The notes beneath the pieces are model-generated. The model saw nothing but the letters and a program-made list of their open reading frames with translations. It was not told where the DNA came from and did not search any database. This document shows, piece after piece, positions 44,502 through 53,506 of a stretch of DNA of 64,000 nt. The position numbers and the translations under genes were made by a program. How positions within the stretch are numbered: position 1 is the stretch's first letter; the number at the start of each line of letters is the position of its first letter. This DNA is from Ruegeria lacuscaerulensis (lineage in GTDB: Bacteria > Pseudomonadota > Alphaproteobacteria > Rhodobacterales > Rhodobacteraceae): assembly GCF_013033355.1 (NCBI RefSeq), contig NZ_WQDY01000006.1, positions 186,001 through 250,000 of the forward strand, written 5' to 3'.

Positions 44502-45491
44502 CCGATGAGATGCAGAAGACCGGCCCCTTTGCCGGTATCAAGATTGTCGACGTGACCACTGTGATCTCGGGGCCGTGTTCAACCGGTATCCTTGGCGATC
44601 AGGGGGCGGATGTGATCAAGGTGGAACCCCCCACAGGCGATATCATGGGCGCCCGGGGCAAGGTGGCGGGGTTCACCCCGGCCTTTGTATCGTGCAATCG
44701 GGGTAAGCGGTCGGTTGCGCTGGGACTACAAAAAGCGGGTCTATGATCCGGTGGTGCAGGCCCTGTCGGGGCTGGCCGATATGCAATCTGATCCTTTGAC
44801 CGGTCGGCCCAAGATGATCCGTTCAGTCGTGGTGGACAAGATCACCGCTGTTTATGCAGCGCAGGCTGTTTCGGCGGCGCTCTACAGCCGGTCGGTGACG
44901 GGGCAGGGGCAGCATGTGGAAGTCTCGATGCTGGATGCGATGCTGAATTTCAACTGGGTCGACGGCATGGCGCCTGTGGCCGTTGTCGGCAAGGAAGAGG
45001 ACGCTTCCAACACCCCCCATGACATGATCTTTCCCATCTTGGGCGGCTTTGTCACGGTCGGGGCAATCTCGGACAAGGAATGGGTGGGTCTGTGCAAGGC
45101 GATGGACCGCCCTGACCTGATCAAAGACCCACGATTTGCCACCCCCAGCCAGCGCGAGATCAACCGTCAGGAACGGCTGGAACTGATCGAAGAGGTCGTT
45201 TCGACCCGTGCGATGGCCGAACTGCTTGCCTCGCTTGACGCGCACGATGTGCCCTGCGCGCCCGTGCTGCGCCAACATCAGCTGTTCGACGATCCGCAGG
45301 TGTTGCACAATAAGGTGGTCGAAGTGGGCGATCAGCAAGGTCTTGGCCCCGTCCGTCAGGCGCGTGGTGCGGCAAAGTTCTCCAACCATGCGCCGCGTCC
45401 GATCACGCGGGCTTCGGCCCTGGGCGAACATACCGAAGCGGTCCTGCAAGAGTTGGGTTTTAGCATGGCGGAACGTGCAAAGGCTGAATAA
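44498..45491 (+). pseudogene. CaiB/BaiF family CoA-transferase, interrupted by deletion and frameshift
   Basis: The first 78 codons are the N-terminus of a family III CoA-transferase (GIKIVDVTTVISGPCSTGILGDQGADVIKVE, then NRGKRSVALGL) and end at a TGA at 44744-44746. From about 44730, in the next frame, the C-terminal part continues (YDPVVQALSGLADMQSD ... GQHVEVSMLDAMLNFNW ... LDAHDVPCAPVLRQHQLFDDPQV). About 60-80 residues that normally join them, including the NFRPGV region and its catalytic Asp, are missing. The enzyme would move CoA between carboxylic acids; this copy cannot. The ATG overlaps the chimera stop (ATGA). Confidence 0.82.
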
Positions 45492-45526
45492 CCTGCACGG
45501 AACATTGCGGCAAAAAGGAAAGCCTC

Positions 45527-47005
45527 ATGAAGCGCATTCATGACATCCTGTTGAACGGCGCACCGGACGCGGTTGCGATTGTCGATCATGACGGCACTGC
45601 GTTTACCTATGGCGCGTTGCAGGCGATGATCAAGGACGCCGCTGCGAGTTTGACCCGGCATGGGGTGCGGGGCGGCGATCGGGTCCTGGTGCTGGCCGAA
45701 AACAGCGTGACCTTTCTGGTCGCCGTTATGGCGCTGAGCCGGCTGGACGCCTGGACGGTTCTGGTCAACGCGCGGCTGACCGCGGCCGAGGTTGATCGCC
45801 TGATCGCCCTGTCCGAGGCACGGTGCACGGTGTTCACACCCGAAGCCTCTCCGGCCTCGGCGGGCCATGCCCGGCGAATGGGGGCCACTCAGGTGGCCAC
45901 GCTGGATTGCGGCGCGTTCATGTTGTCGCCTCTGCGCGACGTGCAGATCGAGCCGGTTCAGGCGGGTTCGGATCAGACGGCGGTTCTGATTTATACCAGC
46001 GGCACGGTGGGTGAACCCAAGGGCGTGATGCTGACCCATGGCAACCTGTGTTTCATGTCTCAGGTCTCGGGCGATATGCGGCGGATCACGCCGCAGGACG
46101 TGACGCTGGCGGTGGTGCCCGGAACCCATATCTTTGGTCTGACCTCGGTCTTTCTGGCGGCACTGGCCAAGGGCTCGGGCCTGATTGCAATGCCGCGGTT
46201 TGAAGTCGCGCCGGTGTTGGATGCGATCCGGTCGGGTGTGACCATCCTGCCCGCTGTGCCACAGATTTTCGCCGCCCTGATGGCTGAGCTGGGGCATGAT
46301 CCGGCCCGGATTACCCCCAACAGGCTGCGCTTTATCTATGCCGGAGGTGCGCCGCTGGACCTGAGCCTCAAGCATGAGGTCGAGGCCCTGTTCGGCCAGC
46401 CGCTGCACAATGGCTATGGGCTGACCGAAGCCTCGCCCGGCGTTGCCGCGACCCGACTGGATTATGTGCGCAACGACAGTTCCATCGGTCTGCCTGTTCC
46501 GGGGGTCGAGGTCCGCATTCATGCACCCGACGATCAGGGAGTTGGCGAATTGCAGCTGCGCGGCCCAAACGTGATGAAGGGTTATTTCCGCAATCCCAAA
46601 GCCACCGAACAGGCGATGACGGCGGATGGGTTCCTGCGGTCGGGCGATCTGGCGCGGCAGGATGCCGATGGGGCGTTGCATATCGCGGGACGGTCAAAAG
46701 AGCTGATCATCCGTTCGGGGTTCAACGTCTACCCACCCGAGGTCGAGGCGGTGCTGACCGCCCATCCCGCCGTCACGCTCAGCGCGGTGGTGGGGCGCAA
46801 AGTGGACCGCAACGAAGAGGTTCTGGCCTTTGTCGTCGCCCGCGCGCCCGTGACCGAACAGGAACTGCGCGCCTGGGTGCGCGACCGTATGGCGGCCTAC
46901 AAGGTGCCCTCGCGGATTGGGATTGTCGCGGCTTTGCCGCAGGCTGCAACCGGCAAGATTCAGAAGAACAAACTGCTGACCGACCCGGCCTATGCGCTGG
47001 ACTGA
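45527..47005 (+). CDS. AMP-forming acyl-CoA synthetase
   Basis: 492 residues, ATG after AAAAAGGAAAGCCTC. Motifs: LIYTSGTVGEPKGVMLTHGN (about residue 150), the A5 motif NGYGLTEASPG, SGDLARQDADGALHIAGRSKELIIRSGFNVYPPEVE and the C-terminal TGKIQKNKLL. It activates a carboxylic acid with ATP and CoA. Its place behind the pim-like operon suggests a fatty or dicarboxylic acid as substrate; specificity cannot be read from sequence. An IS remnant follows immediately. Confidence 0.92.
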   Translation: MKRIHDILLNGAPDAVAIVDHDGTAFTYGALQAMIKDAAASLTRHGVRGGDRVLVLAENSVTFLVAVMALSRLDAWTVLVNARLTAAEVDRLIALSEARCTVFTPEASPASAGHARRMGATQVATLDCGAFMLSPLRDVQIEPVQAGSDQTAVLIYTSGTVGEPKGVMLTHGNLCFMSQVSGDMRRITPQDVTLAVVPGTHIFGLTSVFLAALAKGSGLIAMPRFEVAPVLDAIRSGVTILPAVPQIFAALMAELGHDPARITPNRLRFIYAGGAPLDLSLKHEVEALFGQPLHNGYGLTEASPGVAATRLDYVRNDSSIGLPVPGVEVRIHAPDDQGVGELQLRGPNVMKGYFRNPKATEQAMTADGFLRSGDLARQDADGALHIAGRSKELIIRSGFNVYPPEVEAVLTAHPAVTLSAVVGRKVDRNEEVLAFVVARAPVTEQELRAWVRDRMAAYKVPSRIGIVAALPQAATGKIQKNKLLTDPAYALD

Positions 47006-47035
47006 TCCTGCTTCCGGGGCGTACCGGTAGCTCAG

Positions 47036-47320
47036 ACTGGCGACAAGTTGCGAAGCTATTTCAAGCCGATCCGCGATCTTGCACCGGGCGCAGCTCACCG
47101 AGCGTACAAAGGGTTGAACACCCGGATCGAAGGATCACACAGACCCACTCGAAAGTGTGAAAAGCTTAGGGGGCGGTTCAAGTCGCCAAAACAGGCGCCA
47201 AGGTTTCTTGCCACCCACGACCAGTTCAACACCGTTTTTCGACCTCGCCGCTATCAACTCTCCATCGTCTCATTCCGTCACACCAGAACCGAAGCTTTCG
47301 GCCTCTGGGAGGTTATATTG
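47036..47320 (+). mobile_element. IS6-family transposase remnant
   Basis: The region encodes the C-terminal part of an IS6-type DDE transposase: DKLRSY near 47040, then HRAYKGLNTRIEGSHRPTRK and RRFKSP-like GRFKSPKQAPRFLATHDQFNTVF. The N-terminal HTH and the first two catalytic Asp regions are missing, and LRSYFKPIRDLAPG replaces the usual spacing. It is a dead element at the border between the acyl-CoA cluster and the cyanate genes. I could not define terminal inverted repeats. Confidence 0.8.
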
Positions 47321-47405
47321 CCGAAATGAACGTCTGGCAGGAACCGGCCCCACCCCTCTCAATCACGCGCAAAAAAGTTGGCAACGCCGTTCTGACCCTA
47401 GTTAG

Positions 47406-49253
47406 TTACTCCCATTCGTTGTCTGTAATGCTCATGGTTTTTAAGCGCGAAGTCAGGGTAGTTGGCTTCATTCCCAAAAGTGCGGCTGCTCCGTTTGCTC
47501 CGGAAACCTGACCACGAGTTTCGCGTAGCGCAGAAACTAGATTTTCGCGGATCAGGTCCTGCATCTGCGCTTCGGTACGTACAGTGGGGTTCGACGCGGT
47601 TTCGAAGGTCTGGCCGGCAAGTTCGATCACCATTTTTGCATCCTGCGATACGATGGCGGCACGCTCCATCACGTTGTGGAGCTCCCTTACATTTCCTGGC
47701 CAATTATAGCCTAACAGTTTTTGCACACCGTGTTCGGTCAGTTTCGGGACCGGGCGGTTCAGTCTTCGGCAGGCAATTTTCAACAAGTGCAGCGATAGTG
47801 GAGCGATATCCTCGGGACGGTCGCGCAGTGGTGGGCAGGTGATTGGAAAAACACTTAGAAACAGAAATAGGTCTTCGCGGATGCGGTCCGCCCGACGCGC
47901 CTGTGCTTCAGTCAATGCCGTCGCGGCGATAACCCGGATATCGATGGGCTTTTCCCGGGTGTCGCCTAGACGCTGAACTTTTCCATTTTGCAGCGCTGCC
48001 AGGAATTTTCCCTGTATTTCGAGTGGTAGTTCCTCGACATCGTCTAAAAACAGGGTCCCGCCATGGGCCAGCTCTAGCTTGCCGGGCTTGTCCCGAGTGG
48101 CCCCGTTGGGGGCGCCGCGAACTTGGCCGAACAGTTCCGCTTCGACCTGCTCCGGCGCGACAGAGCTGCACTTGAAATGGATCAGCGGACGTCGGGCGCG
48201 TGCGCTGGCCTTGTGAATTTCGGTCGCGACTAAAGATTTGCCGGTTCCCGTTTCGCCCGAGATCAAAACGGTTGCGTCTGTTCCGGCTACCAGATCAATG
48301 CGAGTCACGATTTGCCGGATCGCAGGAGATATTCCGATGATATCGTGATGGGCACGCTCGGACGTAATGGCTTCTTGCAGATACGCGTTCTCTTGTTCCA
48401 GCCGGTCGCGCAGGGCGGCAACCTCGTCTAACGCTTCGCGCAGCTTTCGTTCGTTTTCTTTTCGTTCAGTAATGTCACGAAAGATGACCACAGCCCCCGC
48501 CAAAACTTGTTGGTCATAGATAGGGGTCGAAACATATTCGACCCGGATTGGCTTGCCGTCCTTTCGCCAGAAGACCTCGTCCTCGATGCGGTGCACTTGT
48601 TCAAACCGGAACGAACGGTAAATCGGACACTGTCGTGCGGGATAGATTTCACCGTTCAGGTGGTGATGGTGAATCATGGAATGGATGTCTTTTCCCAGCA
48701 GGTCTTCGGTCGTCCATCCCAACATTTCCTGCGCGGCGCGATTGACGAATGTGGTTTTGCCCTCGGCATTGACACCATAGATCCCTTCACCGGCAGCGTT
48801 CAGGATAAGTTGGTTCTGACGTTCAAGTTCGGCAAAGAAGCCTTGGGTGCGCTGCCATTCGACAAGGCCGCCTCGAAAGGTCTCTGCCGTGGCCGCTTGT
48901 TCGGCCCTGCGATCCAGTGTGTCCAAATTGGAAATCGTCATCATCACCCAACCTGGTTTTCCTGGCATCATTCGGGCGCGCAATTCGCAGCGCAATGGCT
49001 CCTTAAACGCTGTTGTCAGCGGCACATCGCGTGTCCAGCCCTCGGTCCGGTGGTCGACCTCTTCCATGAAGACGATAAACTGAGGCAGCGCATCGCCCAA
49101 GTAGTAGGAAAATGGCAGCGGAACTGTGCCGCCCAGCAAATCGGTGGCGTGACGATTCCAGTCGACAATTCGGTCAGCCGACGTGTCCAGAACCAAAGCT
49201 GCTTCGGGCAAGGCTTGCAGCAGGGAATCGGAGGAAAGCAAATCGAGCGTCAT
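47406..49253 (-). CDS. Sigma-54-type activator with PAS domains and degenerate GAFTGA motif (CynF-like)
   Basis: 615 residues. N-terminal sensory part: one divergent PAS-like region (about 15-110) and a clear PAS domain (about 145-265, AGEGIYGVNAEGKTTFVNRAAQEMLGW), then a coiled-coil (about 268-300). The AAA+ domain has Walker A ISGETGTGKS (about 332) and Walker B GGTLFLDDVEELP; the C-terminus is a Fis-type HTH (SGANGAAALLGMKPTTLTSRLKTM). The GAFTGA loop that touches sigma-54 reads GAPNGA here. It is divergent from the cyanate operon, like CynF of cyanotrophic pseudomonads. The altered loop raises doubt about sigma-54 use. Confidence 0.88.
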   Translation of the reverse strand: MTLDLLSSDSLLQALPEAALVLDTSADRIVDWNRHATDLLGGTVPLPFSYYLGDALPQFIVFMEEVDHRTEGWTRDVPLTTAFKEPLRCELRARMMPGKPGWVMMTISNLDTLDRRAEQAATAETFRGGLVEWQRTQGFFAELERQNQLILNAAGEGIYGVNAEGKTTFVNRAAQEMLGWTTEDLLGKDIHSMIHHHHLNGEIYPARQCPIYRSFRFEQVHRIEDEVFWRKDGKPIRVEYVSTPIYDQQVLAGAVVIFRDITERKENERKLREALDEVAALRDRLEQENAYLQEAITSERAHHDIIGISPAIRQIVTRIDLVAGTDATVLISGETGTGKSLVATEIHKASARARRPLIHFKCSSVAPEQVEAELFGQVRGAPNGATRDKPGKLELAHGGTLFLDDVEELPLEIQGKFLAALQNGKVQRLGDTREKPIDIRVIAATALTEAQARRADRIREDLFLFLSVFPITCPPLRDRPEDIAPLSLHLLKIACRRLNRPVPKLTEHGVQKLLGYNWPGNVRELHNVMERAAIVSQDAKMVIELAGQTFETASNPTVRTEAQMQDLIRENLVSALRETRGQVSGANGAAALLGMKPTTLTSRLKTMSITDNEWE

Positions 49254-49288
49254 GCTACCAAAGTAATGCCGCAGTGCGGTCCGAGAAT

Positions 49289-49317
49289 ACGAGATTTCGT
49301 AATTTACGAAATCTCGT
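49289..49317. promoter_or_regulatory. 29-bp palindrome between cynF-like gene and cynA
   Basis: Arms ACGAGATTTCGTA (49289-49301) and TACGAAATCTCGT (49305-49317) are perfectly complementary around ATT. It lies 36 bp upstream of the activator gene and about 140 bp upstream of cynA, the distance of an enhancer-type site for a bacterial activator. Confidence 0.65.
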
Positions 49318-49369
49318 AATTTTCATCTGGGGGAAGCCATATTAACCAACTGACAAATATATATTTTTT

Positions 49370-49394
49370 AGGGCGCACAAATTTTGAGCGCCCT
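49370..49394. promoter_or_regulatory. Palindromic stem-loop upstream of cynA
   Basis: AGGGCGC (49370-49376) pairs with GCGCCCT (49388-49394); the inner part CAAA/TTTG also pairs. It lies 62 bp before the cynA start and could be a leader hairpin or a second regulator site. Confidence 0.45.
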
Positions 49395-49455
49395 CTGTTT
49401 CGCGATCGGAACCCCTGCCACCATGGTCGCAAATCTAGCGAAACAGGGGAAAATC

Positions 49456-50847
49456 ATGACGATCAAGAGCCTCGGAAACCCGTTCTCAGAAAAGACCGAT
49501 TTGCGCCATGGTGCGGATTGTGGCTGCGATGGATGCCTATCCGGTCACGGACATGACAAAGATCACGCCGAACCCGAACTCATGTCTGCTGAGCAGATCA
49601 CCGAGCGTGTGGTCGAAAGTGCAATTGTGCGGTCGATCTTTGGTCAAAGTGATATCAATCGTCGGTCATTTATGGGAATGTTGGGGGGCGGTACGGCGGC
49701 TGCGGCGCTGGCTTCGGTCTTTCCGCTGGATCAGGCCAAAGCAGCCATTCTGGACAATCTGGGAACACCCGAAAAGACCGACCTGAATATTGGGTTTGTC
49801 CCTATCACCTGCGCGACACCGATCATCATGGCGCAGCCGATGGGATTCTACGAACGCTACGGTCTGAACGCGCAGGTTATCAAGACGGCTGGCTGGGCCG
49901 TGGCGCGTGATAAGTCCCTGTCAGGCGAATATGACGCCAGTCACATGCTGACCCCGATGCCGCTGGCGATGACCATGGGCGCGGGATCGGTCGCGACGCC
50001 TTACATCATGCCCGCCGTTGAAAACATCAATGGGCAGGCCATCGTGCTGTCGAACGAGCATCTGGACAAGCGCGACCCGGCCCAGTGGAAGGGGTTCACC
50101 TTCGGTGTGCCGTTCGAATACTCGATGCACAACTTCCTGCTGCGCTATTACGTGGCCGAGTTCGGGCTGGACCCCGATGTCGATATCCAAATCCGCGTGG
50201 TGCCGCCGCCAGAGATGGTTGCCAACCTGCGCGCAGGGAACCTCGACGGCTATCTATCGCCCGACCCGTTCAACCAGCGCGCTGTTTGGGAAGGGATTGG
50301 TTTCATCCACACTCTGACCAAGGACATCTGGGAAGGTCACCCGTGCTGCGCCTTTGCCGCGCCGCAAAGCTTTGCCACCGAATTGCCCAACACCTATGGC
50401 GCCTTGCTCAAGTCGATCATCGACGCCACTCAGTTCGCGTCGAACCCGGATAACCGCAAGGACATCTCGGAAGCCATCGCGCCGACCAACTATCTCAATC
50501 AGCCGGTCCCGGTGATCGAGCAGGTTCTGACCGGCACCTATGCGGACGGGTTGGGTGAAGTTCAGAAAGTCCCTGACCGGATCGACTTTGACCCGTTCCC
50601 CTGGCACTCGATGGGTGTGTGGATCCTGACCCAGATGAAACGCTGGGGGTACATTGAGGGCGACGTCGACTATCAGGGCGTGGCCGAGCAAGTCTATCTG
50701 GCTGCCGATGCCAAGAAGATCATGACCGACCTAGGGTACGACGCGCCGGACGTGACCTACAAATCCCACACCATCATGGGCAAGACCTTCGATCCGAAAG
50801 ACCCTGAAGGCTATGTCAAAAGCTTTGCAATCGGGAAAGCCTCGTAA
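49456..50847 (+). CDS. cynA: Cyanate/nitrate-type ABC transporter substrate-binding protein, Tat-exported
   Basis: 463 residues from the ATG at 49456 (AGGGGAAAATC upstream). It belongs to the NrtA/CmpA family (LNIGFVPITCATPIIMAQPMGFYERYGL). A twin-arginine signal, NRRSFMGMLGGGTAAAALASV, begins only near residue 67; before it there is a Cys/His-rich stretch (CGCDGCLSGHGHDKDH), a known oddity of this family. The mature protein binds the anion in the periplasm. Context with cyanase makes cyanate the probable ligand, though bicarbonate or nitrate cannot be excluded from sequence. Confidence 0.88.
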   Translation: MTIKSLGNPFSEKTDLRHGADCGCDGCLSGHGHDKDHAEPELMSAEQITERVVESAIVRSIFGQSDINRRSFMGMLGGGTAAAALASVFPLDQAKAAILDNLGTPEKTDLNIGFVPITCATPIIMAQPMGFYERYGLNAQVIKTAGWAVARDKSLSGEYDASHMLTPMPLAMTMGAGSVATPYIMPAVENINGQAIVLSNEHLDKRDPAQWKGFTFGVPFEYSMHNFLLRYYVAEFGLDPDVDIQIRVVPPPEMVANLRAGNLDGYLSPDPFNQRAVWEGIGFIHTLTKDIWEGHPCCAFAAPQSFATELPNTYGALLKSIIDATQFASNPDNRKDISEAIAPTNYLNQPVPVIEQVLTGTYADGLGEVQKVPDRIDFDPFPWHSMGVWILTQMKRWGYIEGDVDYQGVAEQVYLAADAKKIMTDLGYDAPDVTYKSHTIMGKTFDPKDPEGYVKSFAIGKAS

Positions 50848-51684
50848 ATGTTGGACAATCTAACCCTGAACCAGCGCGCGGCGCTGCTGTCGGTGGTGAT
50901 GCTGGTGGTCGGCCTTCTGATTTGGGAGGCGGCCATCCCCGCCCAGAAAGCCGCCGGAGAGCTCACGGAATACGAGCGCCTGACTGGCGGCGGTGCCCCC
51001 AAGGCGGGTGTGCCACCTCCAAGTCAGGTCCTCGCCAAAGCATGGGAGCAACTATCAAACCCGTTCTATGACGCAGGTCCAAATGACAAGGGGATCGGCA
51101 TTCAGATCGGCTATTCGATCTATCGCGTTCTGACCGGCTACCTGATGGCTGCACTCGTGGCGATCCCCTTAGGGTTCCTGATCGGGATGAGTCAGGTCGC
51201 CTACAAGGCATTCAACCCGTTCATTCAGGTGTTGCGACCTATTTCGCCGCTGGCCTGGATGCCCTTGGCGCTGTTCATCATTCAGGACAGTGAGGCAAGC
51301 GCGATTTTCGTGATCTTCATCTGCTCGATCTGGCCGATGCTGATCAACACCGCCTTTGGTGTGGCCGGGGTCCGTCAGGACTGGGTCAATGTCGCACGCA
51401 CGCACGAACTTGGGCCGTTTCGCACTGCCTTTACTGTCATCCTGCCCGCAGCTGCGCCCACGATCATCACCGGGATGCGCATATCCATCGGCATTGCATG
51501 GCTAGTGATCGTCGCGGCCGAGATGCTCGTGGGGGGAACCGGCATTGGCTACTATGTGTGGAACGAGTGGAACAATCTCGACCTCACCTCGGTGATCTTT
51601 TCCATCCTCATGATCGGCGTCGTTGGCATGCTGCTGGATTCGGCCTTTGCCTACCTGCAACGCGCCGTGGCCTATGCCGAGTAA
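50848..51684 (+). CDS. cynB: Cyanate/nitrate-type ABC transporter permease
   Basis: 278 residues; its ATG follows the cynA TAA directly. It is a BPD_transp_1 permease of the NrtB/SsuC type, with about six hydrophobic segments and the EAA loop motif RTHELGPFRTAFTVILPAAAPTIITGMR. It forms the inner-membrane channel with CynD. Confidence 0.92.
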   Translation: MLDNLTLNQRAALLSVVMLVVGLLIWEAAIPAQKAAGELTEYERLTGGGAPKAGVPPPSQVLAKAWEQLSNPFYDAGPNDKGIGIQIGYSIYRVLTGYLMAALVAIPLGFLIGMSQVAYKAFNPFIQVLRPISPLAWMPLALFIIQDSEASAIFVIFICSIWPMLINTAFGVAGVRQDWVNVARTHELGPFRTAFTVILPAAAPTIITGMRISIGIAWLVIVAAEMLVGGTGIGYYVWNEWNNLDLTSVIFSILMIGVVGMLLDSAFAYLQRAVAYAE

Positions 51685-51696
51685 GGAGCGTTTCAA

Positions 51697-52596
51697 ATGA
51701 GCCAACCGTTTCTCAGTATTGAATTGCTGACCCAGCAATTCCCCGACGGTCAAGGGGGCACCCTGACCGTCTTCGAAAACGCCAGCTTTGGCATCGAAAA
51801 AGGAGAGTTCGTCTGTATTCTGGGCCATTCCGGCTGCGGCAAATCCACGATTATGAACATCTTAGCCGGACTGGCCGAACCCAGCTCGGGCGTGGTTAAG
51901 ATGGACGGGTTCGAGGTCTCGGGTCCCTCGCTGGATCGCGGCGTGGTGTTCCAGAACTACTCTCTGCTGCCATGGTTGTCGGCGTTGAAAAACGTGACTT
52001 TTGGCGTGAAGGCGCGCTATCCCGACTGGCCTGCTGCCAAGGTCGAGGAACACGCCCGCGCCTTTCTGGCCAAGGTCGGACTTGAAGGCGATGTGGTTCA
52101 TCGTAAACCCAGCCAGCTTTCGGGTGGGATGCGTCAGCGCGTGTCGATCGCGCGGGCCTTTGCAAATCAGCCCAAGCTGTTGTTGTTGGATGAGCCATTC
52201 GGCGCACTGGATGCGCTGACCCGCGGCACCATTCAGGACGAATTGCTGAAGGTATGGAGCGAAACCGAGCAGACCGTGTTCATGATCACTCATGACATAG
52301 ATGAGGCAATCCTGCTGGCTGACCGCATCCTGTTGATGACCAATGGTCCCTTCGCACGAGTGGCGGAGTCAGTTGAGATCACCATTCCCCGGCCTCGTAC
52401 CCGGACTGAGATTGTCGATCACCCCAACTATTATGCGATCCGCAACCATCTGGTTCAGTTCCTCGGACAACGTTCCAAGGAATTGGCCGGTCAGGCCAGC
52501 GACGGCGCCGCGCAGCGACCCGAGACGGTGACTATCGACCTGACCGAAAAGACCGAGGACCAGAGCAATCCGCAACTGCGCGCGGTCAATGATTGA
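51697..52596 (+). CDS. cynD: Cyanate/nitrate-type ABC transporter ATP-binding protein
   Basis: 299 residues; ATG after AAGGAGCGTTTCAA, 12 bp after cynB. Walker A LGHSGCGKSTIMNI, signature LSGGMRQRVSIARA, Walker B LLLLDEPFGALDALTR. The C-terminal extension of about 50 residues is polar. It is the NrtD-type ATPase of the uptake system. Confidence 0.93.
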   Translation: MSQPFLSIELLTQQFPDGQGGTLTVFENASFGIEKGEFVCILGHSGCGKSTIMNILAGLAEPSSGVVKMDGFEVSGPSLDRGVVFQNYSLLPWLSALKNVTFGVKARYPDWPAAKVEEHARAFLAKVGLEGDVVHRKPSQLSGGMRQRVSIARAFANQPKLLLLDEPFGALDALTRGTIQDELLKVWSETEQTVFMITHDIDEAILLADRILLMTNGPFARVAESVEITIPRPRTRTEIVDHPNYYAIRNHLVQFLGQRSKELAGQASDGAAQRPETVTIDLTEKTEDQSNPQLRAVND

Positions 52597-52635
52597 AAGC
52601 GCCAGGAACAGACATTCCAAACAGGAGGAAACCCA

Positions 52636-53106
52636 ATGAAAGACACAATCGAAATCCCAACTATGATGACCAAAGAAGATGTCACCATGATGATCCTGTC
52701 GGCCAAGAAGCAGGCTGGACTGACCTGGGAAGGTATCGCTGAGAAAATCGACATGTCGCCGGTCTGGACCCATTCTGCCTGCATGGGCATGAACGCTTTC
52801 CCCGCCGACAAGGCCGACGCCTTGGTCGCGCTTATGGCCCTGCCGCAAGAGGCCGCCAGCGTTTTGACTGAGCCGCCAACCAAGGTCTGGGAACAAAGCG
52901 TGCCAACTGATCCGTGCATCTATCGCTTTTACGAAATCGTCGGCGTTTACGGCCCGACACTGAAAGCGTTGATCGAAGAAAAATTCGGAACTGGCATCAT
53001 GTCGGCAATTGATTTCGACATGCAGGTGACGCGCGTGCCGAATGAAAAAGGCGATCGCGTCAAGGTCGAGATGTCGGGCAAATATCTATCCTATAATTCC
53101 TGGTAG
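52636..53106 (+). CDS. cynS: Cyanate hydratase (cyanase)
   Basis: 156 residues, exactly the cyanase length, ATG after AGGAGGAAACCCA. The N-terminal helical domain (MILSAKKQAGLTWEGIAEKI) is followed by the small catalytic domain with the active-site Arg and Glu in IYRFYEIVGVYG and the Ser in FGTGIMSAIDF. The decameric enzyme turns cyanate and bicarbonate into ammonia and CO2. It is the last gene of the cyn transcript, so the operon supplies nitrogen from cyanate. Confidence 0.97.
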   Translation: MKDTIEIPTMMTKEDVTMMILSAKKQAGLTWEGIAEKIDMSPVWTHSACMGMNAFPADKADALVALMALPQEAASVLTEPPTKVWEQSVPTDPCIYRFYEIVGVYGPTLKALIEEKFGTGIMSAIDFDMQVTRVPNEKGDRVKVEMSGKYLSYNSW

Positions 53107-53506
53107 TAGGGATGAACTTTTTGGATAACCTGGCTCGGGGTCTGCCTTAACGACTTAGGATACGGATGTGTTACGTCCGTTAAGCTGAACGTATCTCGAG
53201 TCAGAAATCGGCGCGATGAAAAGAGCGATCTGAGGAACGCTCTTTTCCCAGTCCTGATATAAAGCACCTTGGTTCAAGTAAGAGAGCACCGTGTTCACGA
53301 CAAGCTATATCGGGAACGCACATTTTAGGATTGGAACGCCGCAGTCTGCCGCACCTGACTTTTCCGAACATGCGGCACGAGAGTTACGCTCGATCTGTCA
53401 GATAGCAACAGAGCCAGCGATCTAGTCGAAATGAATTCTGCCTGCCGTCAGTTTCGCCGTTCGGTGAAACCAGTATTGTGCCGGGAATCCATGAAACTTG
53501 CGCCAT
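53107..53506. other. Spacer between cynS and a LysR gene
   Basis: No gene is recognised in these 400 bases. A strong hairpin near 53219-53246 is listed separately; the rest shows no motif or well-placed ribosome binding site. Confidence 0.5.
53219..53246. terminator. Bidirectional rho-independent terminator
   Basis: AAAAGAGCG (53219-53227) pairs with CGCTCTTTT (53238-53246) around a ten-base loop. The T-run lies on both strands, so it can end cynABDS from the left and the LysR transcript from the right. Confidence 0.8.

Noticed and set aside
49417..49433. Sigma-54 promoter (TGCCACC-N4-TCGCA) before cynA
   Set aside because: Both the GG of the -24 element and the TTGC of the -12 element are altered; too weak to call.
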